From a virus: a DNA stretch of 28,351 nt. A program made the translations under genes and the position numbers. Positions 12,955-19,280 of the stretch are shown here, piece after piece. The first letter of the stretch is position 1. Each line of letters begins with the position of its first letter. The stretch lies in the IMG/VR virus record IMGVR_UViG_3300022921_000075, positions 1-28,351 of that record; one strand, 5' to 3'. The notes beneath the pieces are model-generated. The model was not told the DNA's origin. It saw only the letters and a program-made list of their open reading frames with translations, and made no database searches.

Positions 12955-13341
12955 ATGGAAAATCAACACAATTTCAAAGTAGGTGACCGCGTTATTCCAC
13001 GCCTCAATACAACAAACCCCCCGCTCCGCTACCTTCCCGGGATGAAGGGTACCATCACGAAGGATGATAGCGATGGTAATCTCTACGGACGGGTGACTAT
13101 TACATTCGATAAAAATGTAGGTGGCCACGGGATTGAAGAAAAGAATTGGTATATAATGGTTGAAGAATTGGAACTACTTGTTGAAACACCTGTTCGCAAT
13201 TATGTTTTTGTTGGCCGCTTACAGGTAAACGGACAACAGGTAGAAATGACTGCCGCCACGGCCGATATCTTATTCGACATCGCAGATAAGTTAGGTGGCC
13301 ACGAAGAAACACGCATCGAAGTATTTCCACGAACCCTTTAA
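12955..13341 (+). CDS. SH3-like/KOW-like small protein, 128 aa
   Basis: The first about 70 residues (FKVGDRVIPRLN, LPGMKGTITKDD, YGRVTITFDKNVGG, NWYIMVEELELL) follow the pattern of an SH3-like or KOW-type barrel: a GDRV strand, a GxxGTI turn, then V-I-F-D strands. Such domains bind proteins or nucleic acids in host-takeover factors. The C-terminal part has a second beta/alpha segment (YVFVGRLQVNGQQVEMTAAT, DILFDIADKLGG). The ATG at 12955 is chosen over one at 12832, which lies inside the previous genes. Confidence 0.65.
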   Translation: MENQHNFKVGDRVIPRLNTTNPPLRYLPGMKGTITKDDSDGNLYGRVTITFDKNVGGHGIEEKNWYIMVEELELLVETPVRNYVFVGRLQVNGQQVEMTAATADILFDIADKLGGHEETRIEVFPRTL

Positions 13342-13350
13342 TCGAAAAGT

Positions 13351-13512
13351 ATGGAACTGAAGAACATCACGACCACAGACATCGAGCAAGTTCAAGACGC
13401 CCTCTATGAGGGCATTGAATATATCGCCAACATTTCAGACGAGCGATACGACAATCCCGTTGTTAAGCAACTACAATCCGCAATTGACACACTAAACTAT
13501 GTTTCCCTATGA
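13351..13512 (+). CDS. Unknown acidic helical protein, 53 aa
   Basis: A short acidic protein (MELKNITTTDIEQVQDALYE, then GIEYIANISDERYDNPVVKQ) predicted to be helical throughout. It starts nine bases after the previous stop behind an A-rich leader and overlaps the next gene by four bases (ATGA). No family is recognised. Confidence 0.55.
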   Translation: MELKNITTTDIEQVQDALYEGIEYIANISDERYDNPVVKQLQSAIDTLNYVSL

Positions 13513-13775
13513 GAACTTTCATCGCATCTACCCACGCCGAACTATATGTCATCGGCCAACCAATCATCCTCGACCTTATCGACGCCGTAGTCGACAACGA
13601 TTTGGCCGGGATTGATAAATGCAAGACCGACGCACAGGCCTTGATAATTCAGAACGCCGCCAAGCAAGGTAGTGTTCAGGTAGGCCTTGGGGCCTTTAAA
13701 AACTCCTTCTACAAAATCCTTGAGGAGGGAGGGTATTTCCCAAGCCTGACCCGGTTCGCCGGTGTTCAGTCATAA
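13509..13775 (+). CDS. Unknown protein, 88 aa
   Basis: The protein starts MRTFIASTHAELYVIGQPII, continues with a helical acidic segment and a Gly-rich centre (KQGSVQVGLGAFKNSFYKIL). No motif is recognised. The coding sequence near its end includes a perfect CCGG-TTCG-CCGG hairpin (13751-13762). Its stop codon directly abuts hammerhead ribozyme 2. Confidence 0.6.
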   Translation: MRTFIASTHAELYVIGQPIILDLIDAVVDNDLAGIDKCKTDAQALIIQNAAKQGSVQVGLGAFKNSFYKILEEGGYFPSLTRFAGVQS

Positions 13776-13829
13776 GATTTGCTGACGAGCCTTCAGTAGG
13801 CGAAACACCCCTACGGGGGTGTCCAAATC
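13776..13829 (+). ncRNA. Type I hammerhead ribozyme 2
   Basis: A 54-nt hammerhead. Stem I is GATTTG/CAAATC (perfect). The core CTGACGA spans 13782-13788. Stem II is GCCT-TCAGT-AGGC, followed by GAA (13802-13804). Stem III is 7 bp with a C(UACG)G tetraloop, and the GUC triplet is at 13821-13823. The cut falls between 13823 and 13824. It has the same architecture and length as ribozyme 1 with all stems changed, that is, compensatory changes. It starts at the base after the upstream stop codon. Confidence 0.93.
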
Positions 13830-13841
13830 AAAGTAAAACAC

Positions 13842-13874
13842 GAACCGCGCCCCGGCGCATAAACCCCCATAGAG
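13842..13874 (+). promoter_or_regulatory. Conserved leader hairpin before the 127-aa gene
   Basis: GAACC, hairpin GCGC-CCCG-GCGC (13847-13858), then ATAAACCCCC and the start codon at 13875. It matches the leader at 11164-11200 in flanks, hairpin position and the C run. It would lie 18 nt from the 5' end produced by ribozyme 2. Confidence 0.6.
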
Positions 13875-14258
13875 ATGGAGAATTTCTTCGCAACGAACGC
13901 AGAGTTGAGCGGCAAAATCAACAAGTTGAAGGCTATTCCTTTTCAACACGAGGTTGGTATCAAAGACGACAAGGGTCTCTACCTGTACAAGACCTTTGCC
14001 GACGCCTACAAATACAAGCCATACGCTGACGAGGCCTACGAGCCTTGGATGAGCGGAGTATGGATGGGTAAGCCCGGCACCGGAGCATACGCAATGATTG
14101 CACTTCATTGGGAGGATTTAGTGAAGGCCAAGCAATGGTTCTTGCACTACGAATTGGAGGCAATGAAAGGTAATGTTTGGTTTGTTGAGTACAACGCTCA
14201 AAAGGAATTCGGGCAGATGCCTACGGAGCGTAGTAAGGCACCGAATCCAAAGGTGTGA
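13875..14258 (+). CDS. Unknown aromatic-rich protein, 127 aa
   Basis: The protein is rich in Tyr and Trp (LYLYKTFADAYKYKPYADEA, then YEPWMSGVWMGKPGTGAYAM) and has a helical end (EDLVKAKQWFLHYELEAMKG). No family is recognised. It is the only gene between ribozymes 2 and 3, so cleavage at both would yield a monocistronic mRNA of about 490 nt with the conserved leader hairpin at its 5' end. A separately processed message suggests a need for independent dosage. Confidence 0.65.
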   Translation: MENFFATNAELSGKINKLKAIPFQHEVGIKDDKGLYLYKTFADAYKYKPYADEAYEPWMSGVWMGKPGTGAYAMIALHWEDLVKAKQWFLHYELEAMKGNVWFVEYNAQKEFGQMPTERSKAPNPKV

Positions 14259-14267
14259 TAGCGAACA

Positions 14268-14321
14268 GGCTTACTGATGAGGATTGATTATCCGAAACGC
14301 CCCGGTTGGGGCGTATAAGTC
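14268..14321 (+). ncRNA. Type I hammerhead ribozyme 3
   Basis: A 54-nt hammerhead. Stem I is GGCTTA/TAAGTC (one G-U). The core CTGATGA spans 14274-14280. Stem II is GGAT-TGATT-ATCC, followed by GAA (14294-14296). Stem III is 7 bp with a GGTT loop. The cleavage triplet is GUA at 14313-14315, still within the NUH rule, so the cut falls between 14315 and 14316. It starts nine bases after the upstream stop. It is slightly less canonical than the other two because of GUA and the non-UNCG loop. Confidence 0.9.
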
Positions 14322-14346
14322 AAATAGAAACCAAAATTCTTTGAGT

Positions 14347-14589
14347 ATGATAACTACCACAGGAAACATAGTATACTACAAGTTTGAATGCGACGATGAG
14401 AATCGTCCCACAGGTATGAAGGCAGATATGTTCTTCTCCTTGTTGGAACTCGACAAGGCCTTCGCTCTGAAGGAGGAATTGGATAGTAAACAAATCCAAT
14501 ACACATTCTTACTTGAGAAATTCAATAAACATAAAGCCGAAATAGTCGACCGAGATTATTTTGTTGACAACAATTCTTTTAACCAATAA
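14347..14589 (+). CDS. Unknown protein, 80 aa
   Basis: The ATG at 14347 (MITTTGNIVYYKFECDDENR) is chosen because the longer in-frame start at 14284 lies inside ribozyme 3. The protein has a beta N-terminus and a helical, charged remainder (FFSLLELDKAFALKEELDSK). No family is recognised. It is the first gene after ribozyme 3, with a leader of 31 nt after cleavage. Confidence 0.65.
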   Translation: MITTTGNIVYYKFECDDENRPTGMKADMFFSLLELDKAFALKEELDSKQIQYTFLLEKFNKHKAEIVDRDYFVDNNSFNQ

Positions 14590-14603
14590 TTATAAACAAG
14601 ATT

Positions 14604-14849
14604 ATGAGCACACCACACGCAAACAAAGTAGAGTTGGTCAAGTTAGATGTGGCCTACACCGAAGACGGCTATGAATTGTACGCAGTTCTTCACGCCGGTT
14701 ATGAAGGAATCCCCGAGGCCTCCTCTTGGGGACGGATGAGTGATTGGGCAGATACCGGTTACTTCTTCAATCAGGACTCATTTGAAGAATGGGTCGAGCA
14801 GATGACCGAAGAGGGATACATTAAAGTAGTAGATGATTATACCAAGTAA
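14604..14849 (+). CDS. Unknown acidic protein, 81 aa
   Basis: An acidic protein with beta N-terminus (VELVKLDVAYTEDGYELYAV) and aromatic acidic C-terminus (NQDSFEEWVEQMTEEGYIKV). A leader ATAAACAAGATT precedes the ATG, without a Shine-Dalgarno site. No family is recognised. Confidence 0.6.
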   Translation: MSTPHANKVELVKLDVAYTEDGYELYAVLHAGYEGIPEASSWGRMSDWADTGYFFNQDSFEEWVEQMTEEGYIKVVDDYTK

Positions 14850-14859
14850 AATTAAAGAG

Positions 14860-15138
14860 ATGAACAACTACAAAGAACTGACCGACCTACTGGAAGAAAA
14901 AGGAATGTGGAACTATGGTTGGGCAAAGCCCGGTCAAATCTTCATCAACCAAGGTCGCCGATTGGCGGCTATTGTGGTCGGTGACACGACTGACTACAAT
15001 GTAGCCTACAAGATGCCCAACGGACGCATCTACGCAAAGAATGTTAAAGCCGAAGAGGCAGATAAAATCCTAACCATCGCAATGTACCTAAAGTTGGACG
15101 GCGATACAGGTGAAGTTGAAGGTGGCTTCGGCTTCTAA
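14860..15138 (+). CDS. Unknown protein, 92 aa
   Basis: The ATG at 14860 (MNNYKELTDLLEEKGMWNYG) follows AAAGAG and is preferred over one at 14833 inside the previous gene. The sequence is a helix followed by beta strands (GRRLAAIVVGDTTDYNVAYK) and a Gly-rich end. No family is recognised. Confidence 0.62.
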   Translation: MNNYKELTDLLEEKGMWNYGWAKPGQIFINQGRRLAAIVVGDTTDYNVAYKMPNGRIYAKNVKAEEADKILTIAMYLKLDGDTGEVEGGFGF

Positions 15139-15162
15139 TTATAACCAGTAAAACTTGAAACT

Positions 15163-15390
15163 ATGGATATTTCAAACCATTCAGTATTTGCAATTGTGTG
15201 CCGCCACTTCATTGGCGATGTGAATGAGGAAGTGCTCCTCGATATGGCCAACACACTTGCGCCATTCGCAGAGAGCCTTACGAAACTGCACGACACAGAG
15301 GAGCCACACATTGTGGCCGGTACCATCATTCACGACTACTGCGGCCTTTCAAAAGGTGACCCGCACTTCTTACCTCGTCTGACTAAATAA
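15163..15390 (+). CDS. Unknown helical protein, 75 aa
   Basis: A helical protein (MDISNHSVFAIVCRHFIGDV, then LLDMANTLAPFAESLTKLHD) with four His and two Cys spread along it (C13, H15, H42, H48, H57, C60), not in a recognised metal-binding spacing. No family is recognised. It has an A-rich leader typical of the operon. Confidence 0.6.
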   Translation: MDISNHSVFAIVCRHFIGDVNEEVLLDMANTLAPFAESLTKLHDTEEPHIVAGTIIHDYCGLSKGDPHFLPRLTK

Positions 15391-15397
15391 AAGAATT

Positions 15398-15664
15398 ATG
15401 GAAAAAATAATTAGACCAAACTACGCAAGGGATTGGGTGTACGCAACGCATTGGGTGATTGAAACCGGGCGCGATTGCGACGGGGTTCACACCCGTGGGC
15501 GTGTATGGCCGTTCTTGGGCTTCGACGCCGCTAAAGAATACGCACAGAAATGTGCCGAATGGAGCGACGGCCTTGGGTACAACATCACAGACAAAGTCGT
15601 CACACTAAAGGAGTATTGCTACGACCATCAACTCTACTTTGAAGATTATATACTTGTTGAATAA
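15398..15664 (+). CDS. Unknown aromatic-rich protein, 88 aa
   Basis: Starts MEKIIRPNYARDWVYATHWV and carries acidic and aromatic segments (LGFDAAKEYAQKCAEWSDGL, DHQLYFEDYILVE). The pattern, a short beta strand pair then a helix, is similar to other small proteins here, such as the 81-aa product at 14604, but no clear homology is seen. Function unknown. Confidence 0.6.
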   Translation: MEKIIRPNYARDWVYATHWVIETGRDCDGVHTRGRVWPFLGFDAAKEYAQKCAEWSDGLGYNITDKVVTLKEYCYDHQLYFEDYILVE

Positions 15665-15681
15665 CTAAAAAAGAAACTGAT

Positions 15682-16236
15682 ATGGCTATTATCGCAACCG
15701 GAAACGAATACAAGGTGCAGTTCGGCACGATTCAAGAACTCGATGCCGTCCTCAAGATGGTAATCAAAGGAATCCCTGACGGATTCTTTGACTTCCAGTC
15801 GCAAGGGAATCAATTCTCTGCGCTCGACCTGAAGGTCGACCTGTCCTGTGACGCTGAACCTCCCGTGTTCTTGGATATGTTCTACAACGGACTAATCACG
15901 AACTACTTCGGGCAATACGACATATCGTTGGCCACGATGCAGTCAGATTACGACAAGGCCCGGGACAAGGTGATTGAAAAAAACCCCAACGCCTGTTGGG
16001 AGGATGTCTTGCTACAGGTATTGTCTGACGGCAACCTCGTCTTCGAAGACCACTACCAAGGGATGACGATTGAACTCAACCTGAATAGGGTAGGAAGTAA
16101 CTTCCTGAAGGCATTCAACGATGCCCCGGATTACTTTATGGAACTTGTTGTACTTCACGCCAACGGAGGGTCGGACGGAACCACCTACGACGCTTGGCTT
16201 CAAATGGGAACATACGGAGAGGTTATCTACGGATAG
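15682..16236 (+). CDS. Unknown acidic protein, 184 aa
   Basis: The largest product of the small-gene cluster. It is acidic, with alternating hydrophobic strands (MVIKGIPDGFFDFQSQGNQF, PVFLDMFYNGLITNYFGQYD) and helices. No motif is recognised. It is followed 14 bases later by three-way-junction element 2, and so ends an RNA-element-bounded block of six genes that begins after ribozyme 3. Confidence 0.65.
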   Translation: MAIIATGNEYKVQFGTIQELDAVLKMVIKGIPDGFFDFQSQGNQFSALDLKVDLSCDAEPPVFLDMFYNGLITNYFGQYDISLATMQSDYDKARDKVIEKNPNACWEDVLLQVLSDGNLVFEDHYQGMTIELNLNRVGSNFLKAFNDAPDYFMELVVLHANGGSDGTTYDAWLQMGTYGEVIYG

Positions 16237-16250
16237 TCCGCTATCATCAT

Positions 16251-16293
16251 CTGCCCTCACCTTCGGGGTGCGCCGGTTCGCGACCGGGGGCAG
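16251..16293 (+). ncRNA. Three-way-junction RNA element 2
   Basis: Closing stem CTGCCC/GGGCAG (16251-16256/16288-16293) encloses hairpin CACC-TTCGG-GGTG (16258-16270) and hairpin CCGGT-TCGCG-ACCGG (16273-16287). It shares CGCCGGTTCGYGACCG with the element at 11098-11145, while the other two stems differ but pair. Like the ribozymes it follows a stop codon by a few bases, and like them it is followed by a TCAAATA-type segment (16301-16307). No hammerhead core is present, and no T tract, so it is not a terminator. Confidence 0.7.
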
Positions 16294-16327
16294 AACTAAA
16301 TCAAATAAACCTCAAATCTTAACTATT

Positions 16328-16687
16328 ATGAAATACCAAATCGAAAACGCCCTGTTGAAGATATCAAGAGATATCCGCATAACATCCACGCTTATGAGCG
16401 ATGGCTCTAAAAACTGGGAACTGCACTTCGAATACCCGAAAGAGTATTGTGTTGGCGAATTTGTTCAGCATACTGAACCAATCGAACCTGACGACCCGTC
16501 TATGACTGACGAAGACGACACCGACTACGATGTTTGGTGCGCCGTCGACGATATCGACATCAACTTTTGGAGGGAGCACGGAGGCGAAGTTGGGGAGATT
16601 ATTAACTTCAGCATCTATCCGGTTCTCGATGGAGAAACTTGGACGAATGTTGACCCCATCCGTGGAGTAGTTGAATTTTTAAAATAA
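16328..16687 (+). CDS. Unknown acidic protein, 119 aa
   Basis: The ATG at 16328 (MKYQIENALLKISRDIRITS) follows the three-way-junction element; a longer in-frame start would run into the previous gene and the RNA element. The protein is strongly acidic in the middle (EPIEPDDPSMTDEDDTDYDV), of the sort seen in DNA-mimic or host-enzyme inhibitors, but no family is recognised and mimicry is only a thought. Confidence 0.65.
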   Translation: MKYQIENALLKISRDIRITSTLMSDGSKNWELHFEYPKEYCVGEFVQHTEPIEPDDPSMTDEDDTDYDVWCAVDDIDINFWREHGGEVGEIINFSIYPVLDGETWTNVDPIRGVVEFLK

Positions 16688-16692
16688 AAGAA

Positions 16693-16989
16693 ATGAAAAA
16701 ATCAAATGAATATGTAGCCGCTACATCTGCGCTTGTATGGTCAGTAGAAGACCTTGACTGGAATGCGGAGTGCCTTAACGATTCCGGAATCATTAATGAG
16801 GAAGGTAAAAAGGCCGTCCTTGAGATGAGCAACGAAGACAAGTTACTTTGGTTGAATCAAATCCTTGAGGATTGTCACGATGAGTTTTGTCAGGTCATCA
16901 ATGAGCGCATCGGAGATGCTATCTACGACTACTATCGCAGTACGCCTATGGGTAAGGAAGAAGTTGGACACATTAAATACAATCGCTAA
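16693..16989 (+). CDS. Unknown acidic helical protein, 98 aa
   Basis: A mostly helical acidic protein (VWSVEDLDWNAECLNDSGII, NEDKLLWLNQILEDCHDEFC). An AAAGAA leader precedes the ATG. Its stop codon abuts the start of the next gene. No family is recognised. Confidence 0.62.
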   Translation: MKKSNEYVAATSALVWSVEDLDWNAECLNDSGIINEEGKKAVLEMSNEDKLLWLNQILEDCHDEFCQVINERIGDAIYDYYRSTPMGKEEVGHIKYNR

Positions 16990-17130
16990 ATGGAAGACAC
17001 GACAATCACTTTCTGCTACGAGTTAGGAGGCTCTCTTGAGAGAGTCCCCTGCGCCAATATGACCGAGGCGCGAGGCCTTATGACCGAGGCAAACGCCAAA
17101 GGTATCGAATGTTACATCCACATAAAGTAA
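16990..17130 (+). CDS. Unknown protein, 46 aa
   Basis: The ATG follows the previous stop codon directly (TAAATG), a coupled arrangement. The sequence is MEDTTITFCYELGGSLERVP, then CANMTEARGLMTEANAKGIE and a short strand: a compact beta-beta-alpha-beta pattern with three Cys. No family is recognised. Confidence 0.5.
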   Translation: MEDTTITFCYELGGSLERVPCANMTEARGLMTEANAKGIECYIHIK

Positions 17131-17132
17131 GT

Positions 17133-17351
17133 ATGATGATAGCGGAAAAAACACAATTGTTCACCTTTGCTGACAATTTCGGTGGGGCTTATACGCCGAA
17201 GAAACTTCGCTACGAAGGTGAGGGCAGTAGCCTCCCTTCAAAAGACCAAATAAATGCTTGGGTACGGGCGGATGGTGCAGATGGATATATCATCCGCCGC
17301 ATTGACAAGTATGATGATTGGGATGATGAATATGTAAATCCTTTTATTTAA
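17133..17351 (+). CDS. Unknown acidic protein, 72 aa
   Basis: Starts MMIAEKTQLFTFADNFGGAY two bases after the previous stop (a second ATG follows at 17136). It has an acidic C-terminus (RRIDKYDDWDDEYVNPFI). The form, two strands then a helix containing DQINAWVRADG, is common among small phage proteins. Function unknown. Confidence 0.6.
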   Translation: MMIAEKTQLFTFADNFGGAYTPKKLRYEGEGSSLPSKDQINAWVRADGADGYIIRRIDKYDDWDDEYVNPFI

Positions 17352-17358
17352 TATTACT

Positions 17359-17577
17359 ATGAATCAAAAGCAAATAAATGAATTGGCGGATACGAGAGCG
17401 GAAATCGTCACCAATGCAACCAAAATGATTATGTCCGAGTATGTTAACACTATGATGAAGTTATATGGAGTTACAGACCAACGAACGGGCAAATACTGCG
17501 AACACCAGGTCTTCCACCAATTATGGAGGGCGTTAGATGAAGCCGAATGGGCGGTATCTGAAAGAGCAATGGTTTAA
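17359..17577 (+). CDS. Unknown helical protein, 72 aa
   Basis: A helical protein (NELADTRAEIVTNATKMIMS, VFHQLWRALDEAEWAVSERA) with no recognised motif. It lies seven bases after the previous gene. From about here the DNA becomes visibly more AT-rich than in 11.2-17.3 kb. Confidence 0.6.
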   Translation: MNQKQINELADTRAEIVTNATKMIMSEYVNTMMKLYGVTDQRTGKYCEHQVFHQLWRALDEAEWAVSERAMV

Positions 17578-17596
17578 CCTTTAACACCAAAAAGAA
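17576..17596 (+). promoter_or_regulatory. Shared leader motif, copy 1
   Basis: AACCTTTAACACCAA, two variable bases, then AGAAATGAAAA leads into the 75-aa gene. The same leader precedes the gene at 28238 after the tRNA. The conserved part covers the untranslated leader and first codons, so it probably aids translation in the absence of a Shine-Dalgarno site, or marks a regulated message. Confidence 0.55.
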
Positions 17597-17824
17597 ATGA
17601 AAAATTCAGTTTCAATTTATGAAGGCTCATTAAATGTTGTAATTAAACAAGTTGAGTCGGGACATTTAATTAGTGTAATGTTTGACAACGAACTCGTTGA
17701 GCAGTATACAAGTTCTAAAGTTACAAACCCAAAAATTTATGCGCGGATACTCATTGAATCATTTCAGGCGGTAATGAGAGATTCACAAAATGTTCCAAAT
17801 TTAAACGAGATTGGCTATGCTTGA
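17597..17824 (+). CDS. Unknown protein, 75 aa
   Basis: Starts MKNSVSIYEGSLNVVIKQVE, beta-rich at first and helical later (KIYARILIESFQAVMRDSQN). It is preceded by the leader motif shared with the gene at 28238. It overlaps the next gene by eight bases. No family is recognised. Confidence 0.6.
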   Translation: MKNSVSIYEGSLNVVIKQVESGHLISVMFDNELVEQYTSSKVTNPKIYARILIESFQAVMRDSQNVPNLNEIGYA

Positions 17825-18119
17825 TGTTGTTAAGATTATCAATCTATTCACCGCAGTTGAGACGGCATACCTGATGGGTGAGCCATTGATACGATTCATA
17901 GGTGAGAGAGATGAGAGATACGCTATGTCGTTTATATTTCTAAACGACAAAACATCTCAATACCTTTGGGATTGTAACGACAAAGTTAGGTGTGCTGATT
18001 ATGTCAGTTCCTTATTGAAAGGACATATAGCATCTAAATCATTAGACCTTGATTCAGTTGAAATGTTTGACGATAAATCATTGCGAAACACGATAAAAAG
18101 ATTTGCAGATGACAATTGA
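17817..18119 (+). CDS. Unknown acidic protein, 100 aa
   Basis: The ATG at 17817 (MLDVVKIINLFTAVETAYLM) overlaps the previous gene by eight bases; an in-frame TTG at 17811 is less likely. It is helical and acidic, with two Cys in the middle (WDCNDKVRCADYV). It overlaps the next gene by 11 bases. No family is recognised. Confidence 0.6.
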   Translation: MLDVVKIINLFTAVETAYLMGEPLIRFIGERDERYAMSFIFLNDKTSQYLWDCNDKVRCADYVSSLLKGHIASKSLDLDSVEMFDDKSLRNTIKRFADDN

Positions 18120-18339
18120 ACAAATGAATGGGTGCGACATATTTCGCATTTCAAATAGTCAATATACTGATGTTATTTTTACAATTCACTCGGATGGATT
18201 AAGGGTTTGGGAGCAAACAAATAATTCAAATGACTTTAGGGTTAAGAAGTTATTTAACTATCCAAATGAATTTAAAAAAGACATTCAAAGTACATTAAAT
18301 TTTGTAAAGAGTTTTATTAATTTAAATAAAGTTTTATGA
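18109..18339 (+). CDS. Unknown protein, 76 aa
   Basis: The ATG at 18109 gives MTIEQMNGCDIFRISNSQYT; a second ATG at 18124 is also possible. It is beta-rich at the start and helical at the end (FKKDIQSTLNFVKSFINLNK). Its end overlaps the next start by four bases (ATGA). No family is recognised. Confidence 0.58.
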   Translation: MTIEQMNGCDIFRISNSQYTDVIFTIHSDGLRVWEQTNNSNDFRVKKLFNYPNEFKKDIQSTLNFVKSFINLNKVL

Positions 18340-18554
18340 ACCTATCTAAAGTTGATATTGCAGAATCTATAGATGCCTATTATGATGGTAACGAGCCAAC
18401 GGCCAAAGAGGTTGCCCTTCGTATAGATTACCTGCTTAATTCACTTAATGCGATTTATGAGGTGGATGATACTGGCTCCGAATTGATTTATGCTTTGGGC
18501 GATACAATGAACCTTCTTGAGTTAATCAAAGAGAAACTGAACTATAAAAAATAA
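18336..18554 (+). CDS. Unknown helical protein, 72 aa
   Basis: An acidic all-helical protein (MNLSKVDIAESIDAYYDGNE, TAKEVALRIDYLLNSLNAIY). It is coupled to the previous gene by an ATGA overlap. The helical spacing recalls small phage regulators, but no helix-turn-helix is convincing. Confidence 0.6.
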   Translation: MNLSKVDIAESIDAYYDGNEPTAKEVALRIDYLLNSLNAIYEVDDTGSELIYALGDTMNLLELIKEKLNYKK

Positions 18555-18564
18555 CACATTTGAT

Positions 18565-18777
18565 ATGGAATATAATGCTTGGACTTATTTTGTCGGCTCT
18601 AAAAAAGAGGCAAAAGATTTTGTAAATGAATGGAATACAATTACAAATAGTGATTCATTTAAGGTATCTAATAACCCTGAATCAAAATCAAATAAAAAAG
18701 TATTCCTTATAGAGGGTGTAGTTTCCGCCAATGTCATAAAGGAAACTAACATAGAAAATGAATTTGTAATTGAATAA
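18565..18777 (+). CDS. Unknown protein, 70 aa
   Basis: Starts MEYNAWTYFVGSKKEAKDFV and follows a beta-alpha-beta-beta pattern (VFLIEGVVSANVIKETNIEN). No family is recognised. The coding DNA is very AT-rich and rich in AAA/AAT codons, unlike genes at 14-16 kb. Confidence 0.58.
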   Translation: MEYNAWTYFVGSKKEAKDFVNEWNTITNSDSFKVSNNPESKSNKKVFLIEGVVSANVIKETNIENEFVIE

Positions 18778-18778
18778 T

Positions 18779-19141
18779 ATGGATGGAATCGGTAAAACAA
18801 TCCCTGAATATTTCGGGTACGATGTTGACGACTTCGTAAAGAAGTATGACGAACTTTCATCTGCGATTATGAACGCAGATGACGACATTGATATGATTAA
18901 ACTTGCAGACCTTATTTCTGATGATAAGGTGGAGTGTCTATCATTAATGTGGTGCATATCAAAAACGAGTATTGAATCAGTAGAGCGATACGCTTATAGT
19001 CATTTCAAAAAAACACTTATGACTATGTTTGAGGCGATTAACAATATAGAAGATGAATTTGCCCGGGAAGTAATGTTGAGTTGCGCTTACGACCTTGATG
19101 ATGAATTTGAATTAAAAAGATTTAAAGAAGACGATGAGTAA
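18779..19141 (+). CDS. Unknown acidic helical protein, 120 aa
   Basis: The ATG at 18779 (MDGIGKTIPEYFGYDVDDFV) begins one base after the previous stop. The protein is strongly acidic and helical (NADDDIDMIKLADLISDDKV, EAINNIEDEFAREVMLSCAY). No family is recognised. It overlaps the next start by eight bases. Confidence 0.6.
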   Translation: MDGIGKTIPEYFGYDVDDFVKKYDELSSAIMNADDDIDMIKLADLISDDKVECLSLMWCISKTSIESVERYAYSHFKKTLMTMFEAINNIEDEFAREVMLSCAYDLDDEFELKRFKEDDE

Positions 19142-19280
19142 ATGGAATCAATTGTATGAACTGGTAGAGAACTCTACTATGGATTATAAAGACCTTGAGG
19201 CCATAGAGTTTGTTATGGCTGAAATTGAACTTGACCATCAAGACCATAGGCGTCAGCGTGGCCGCAATCCTGAATTCTAA
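19134..19280 (+). CDS. Unknown acidic/basic small protein, 48 aa
   Basis: MSKWNQLYELVENSTMDYKD leads into an acidic helix, with a basic end (HRRQRGRNPEF). It overlaps the previous gene by eight bases and shares one base with the start of the transglycosylase gene (TAATG), so it is translationally coupled to it. No family is recognised. Confidence 0.5.
   Translation: MSKWNQLYELVENSTMDYKDLEAIEFVMAEIELDHQDHRRQRGRNPEF

Noticed and set aside
16251-16293. A twister ribozyme, because of CTGCC and GCCGG segments
   Set aside because: The conserved internal loop bases of twister and its pseudoknot partners are missing; only a plain three-way junction is supported.
16251-16293. A rho-independent terminator
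   Set aside because: No T tract follows the GC-rich stem, and genes continue directly downstream on the same strand.
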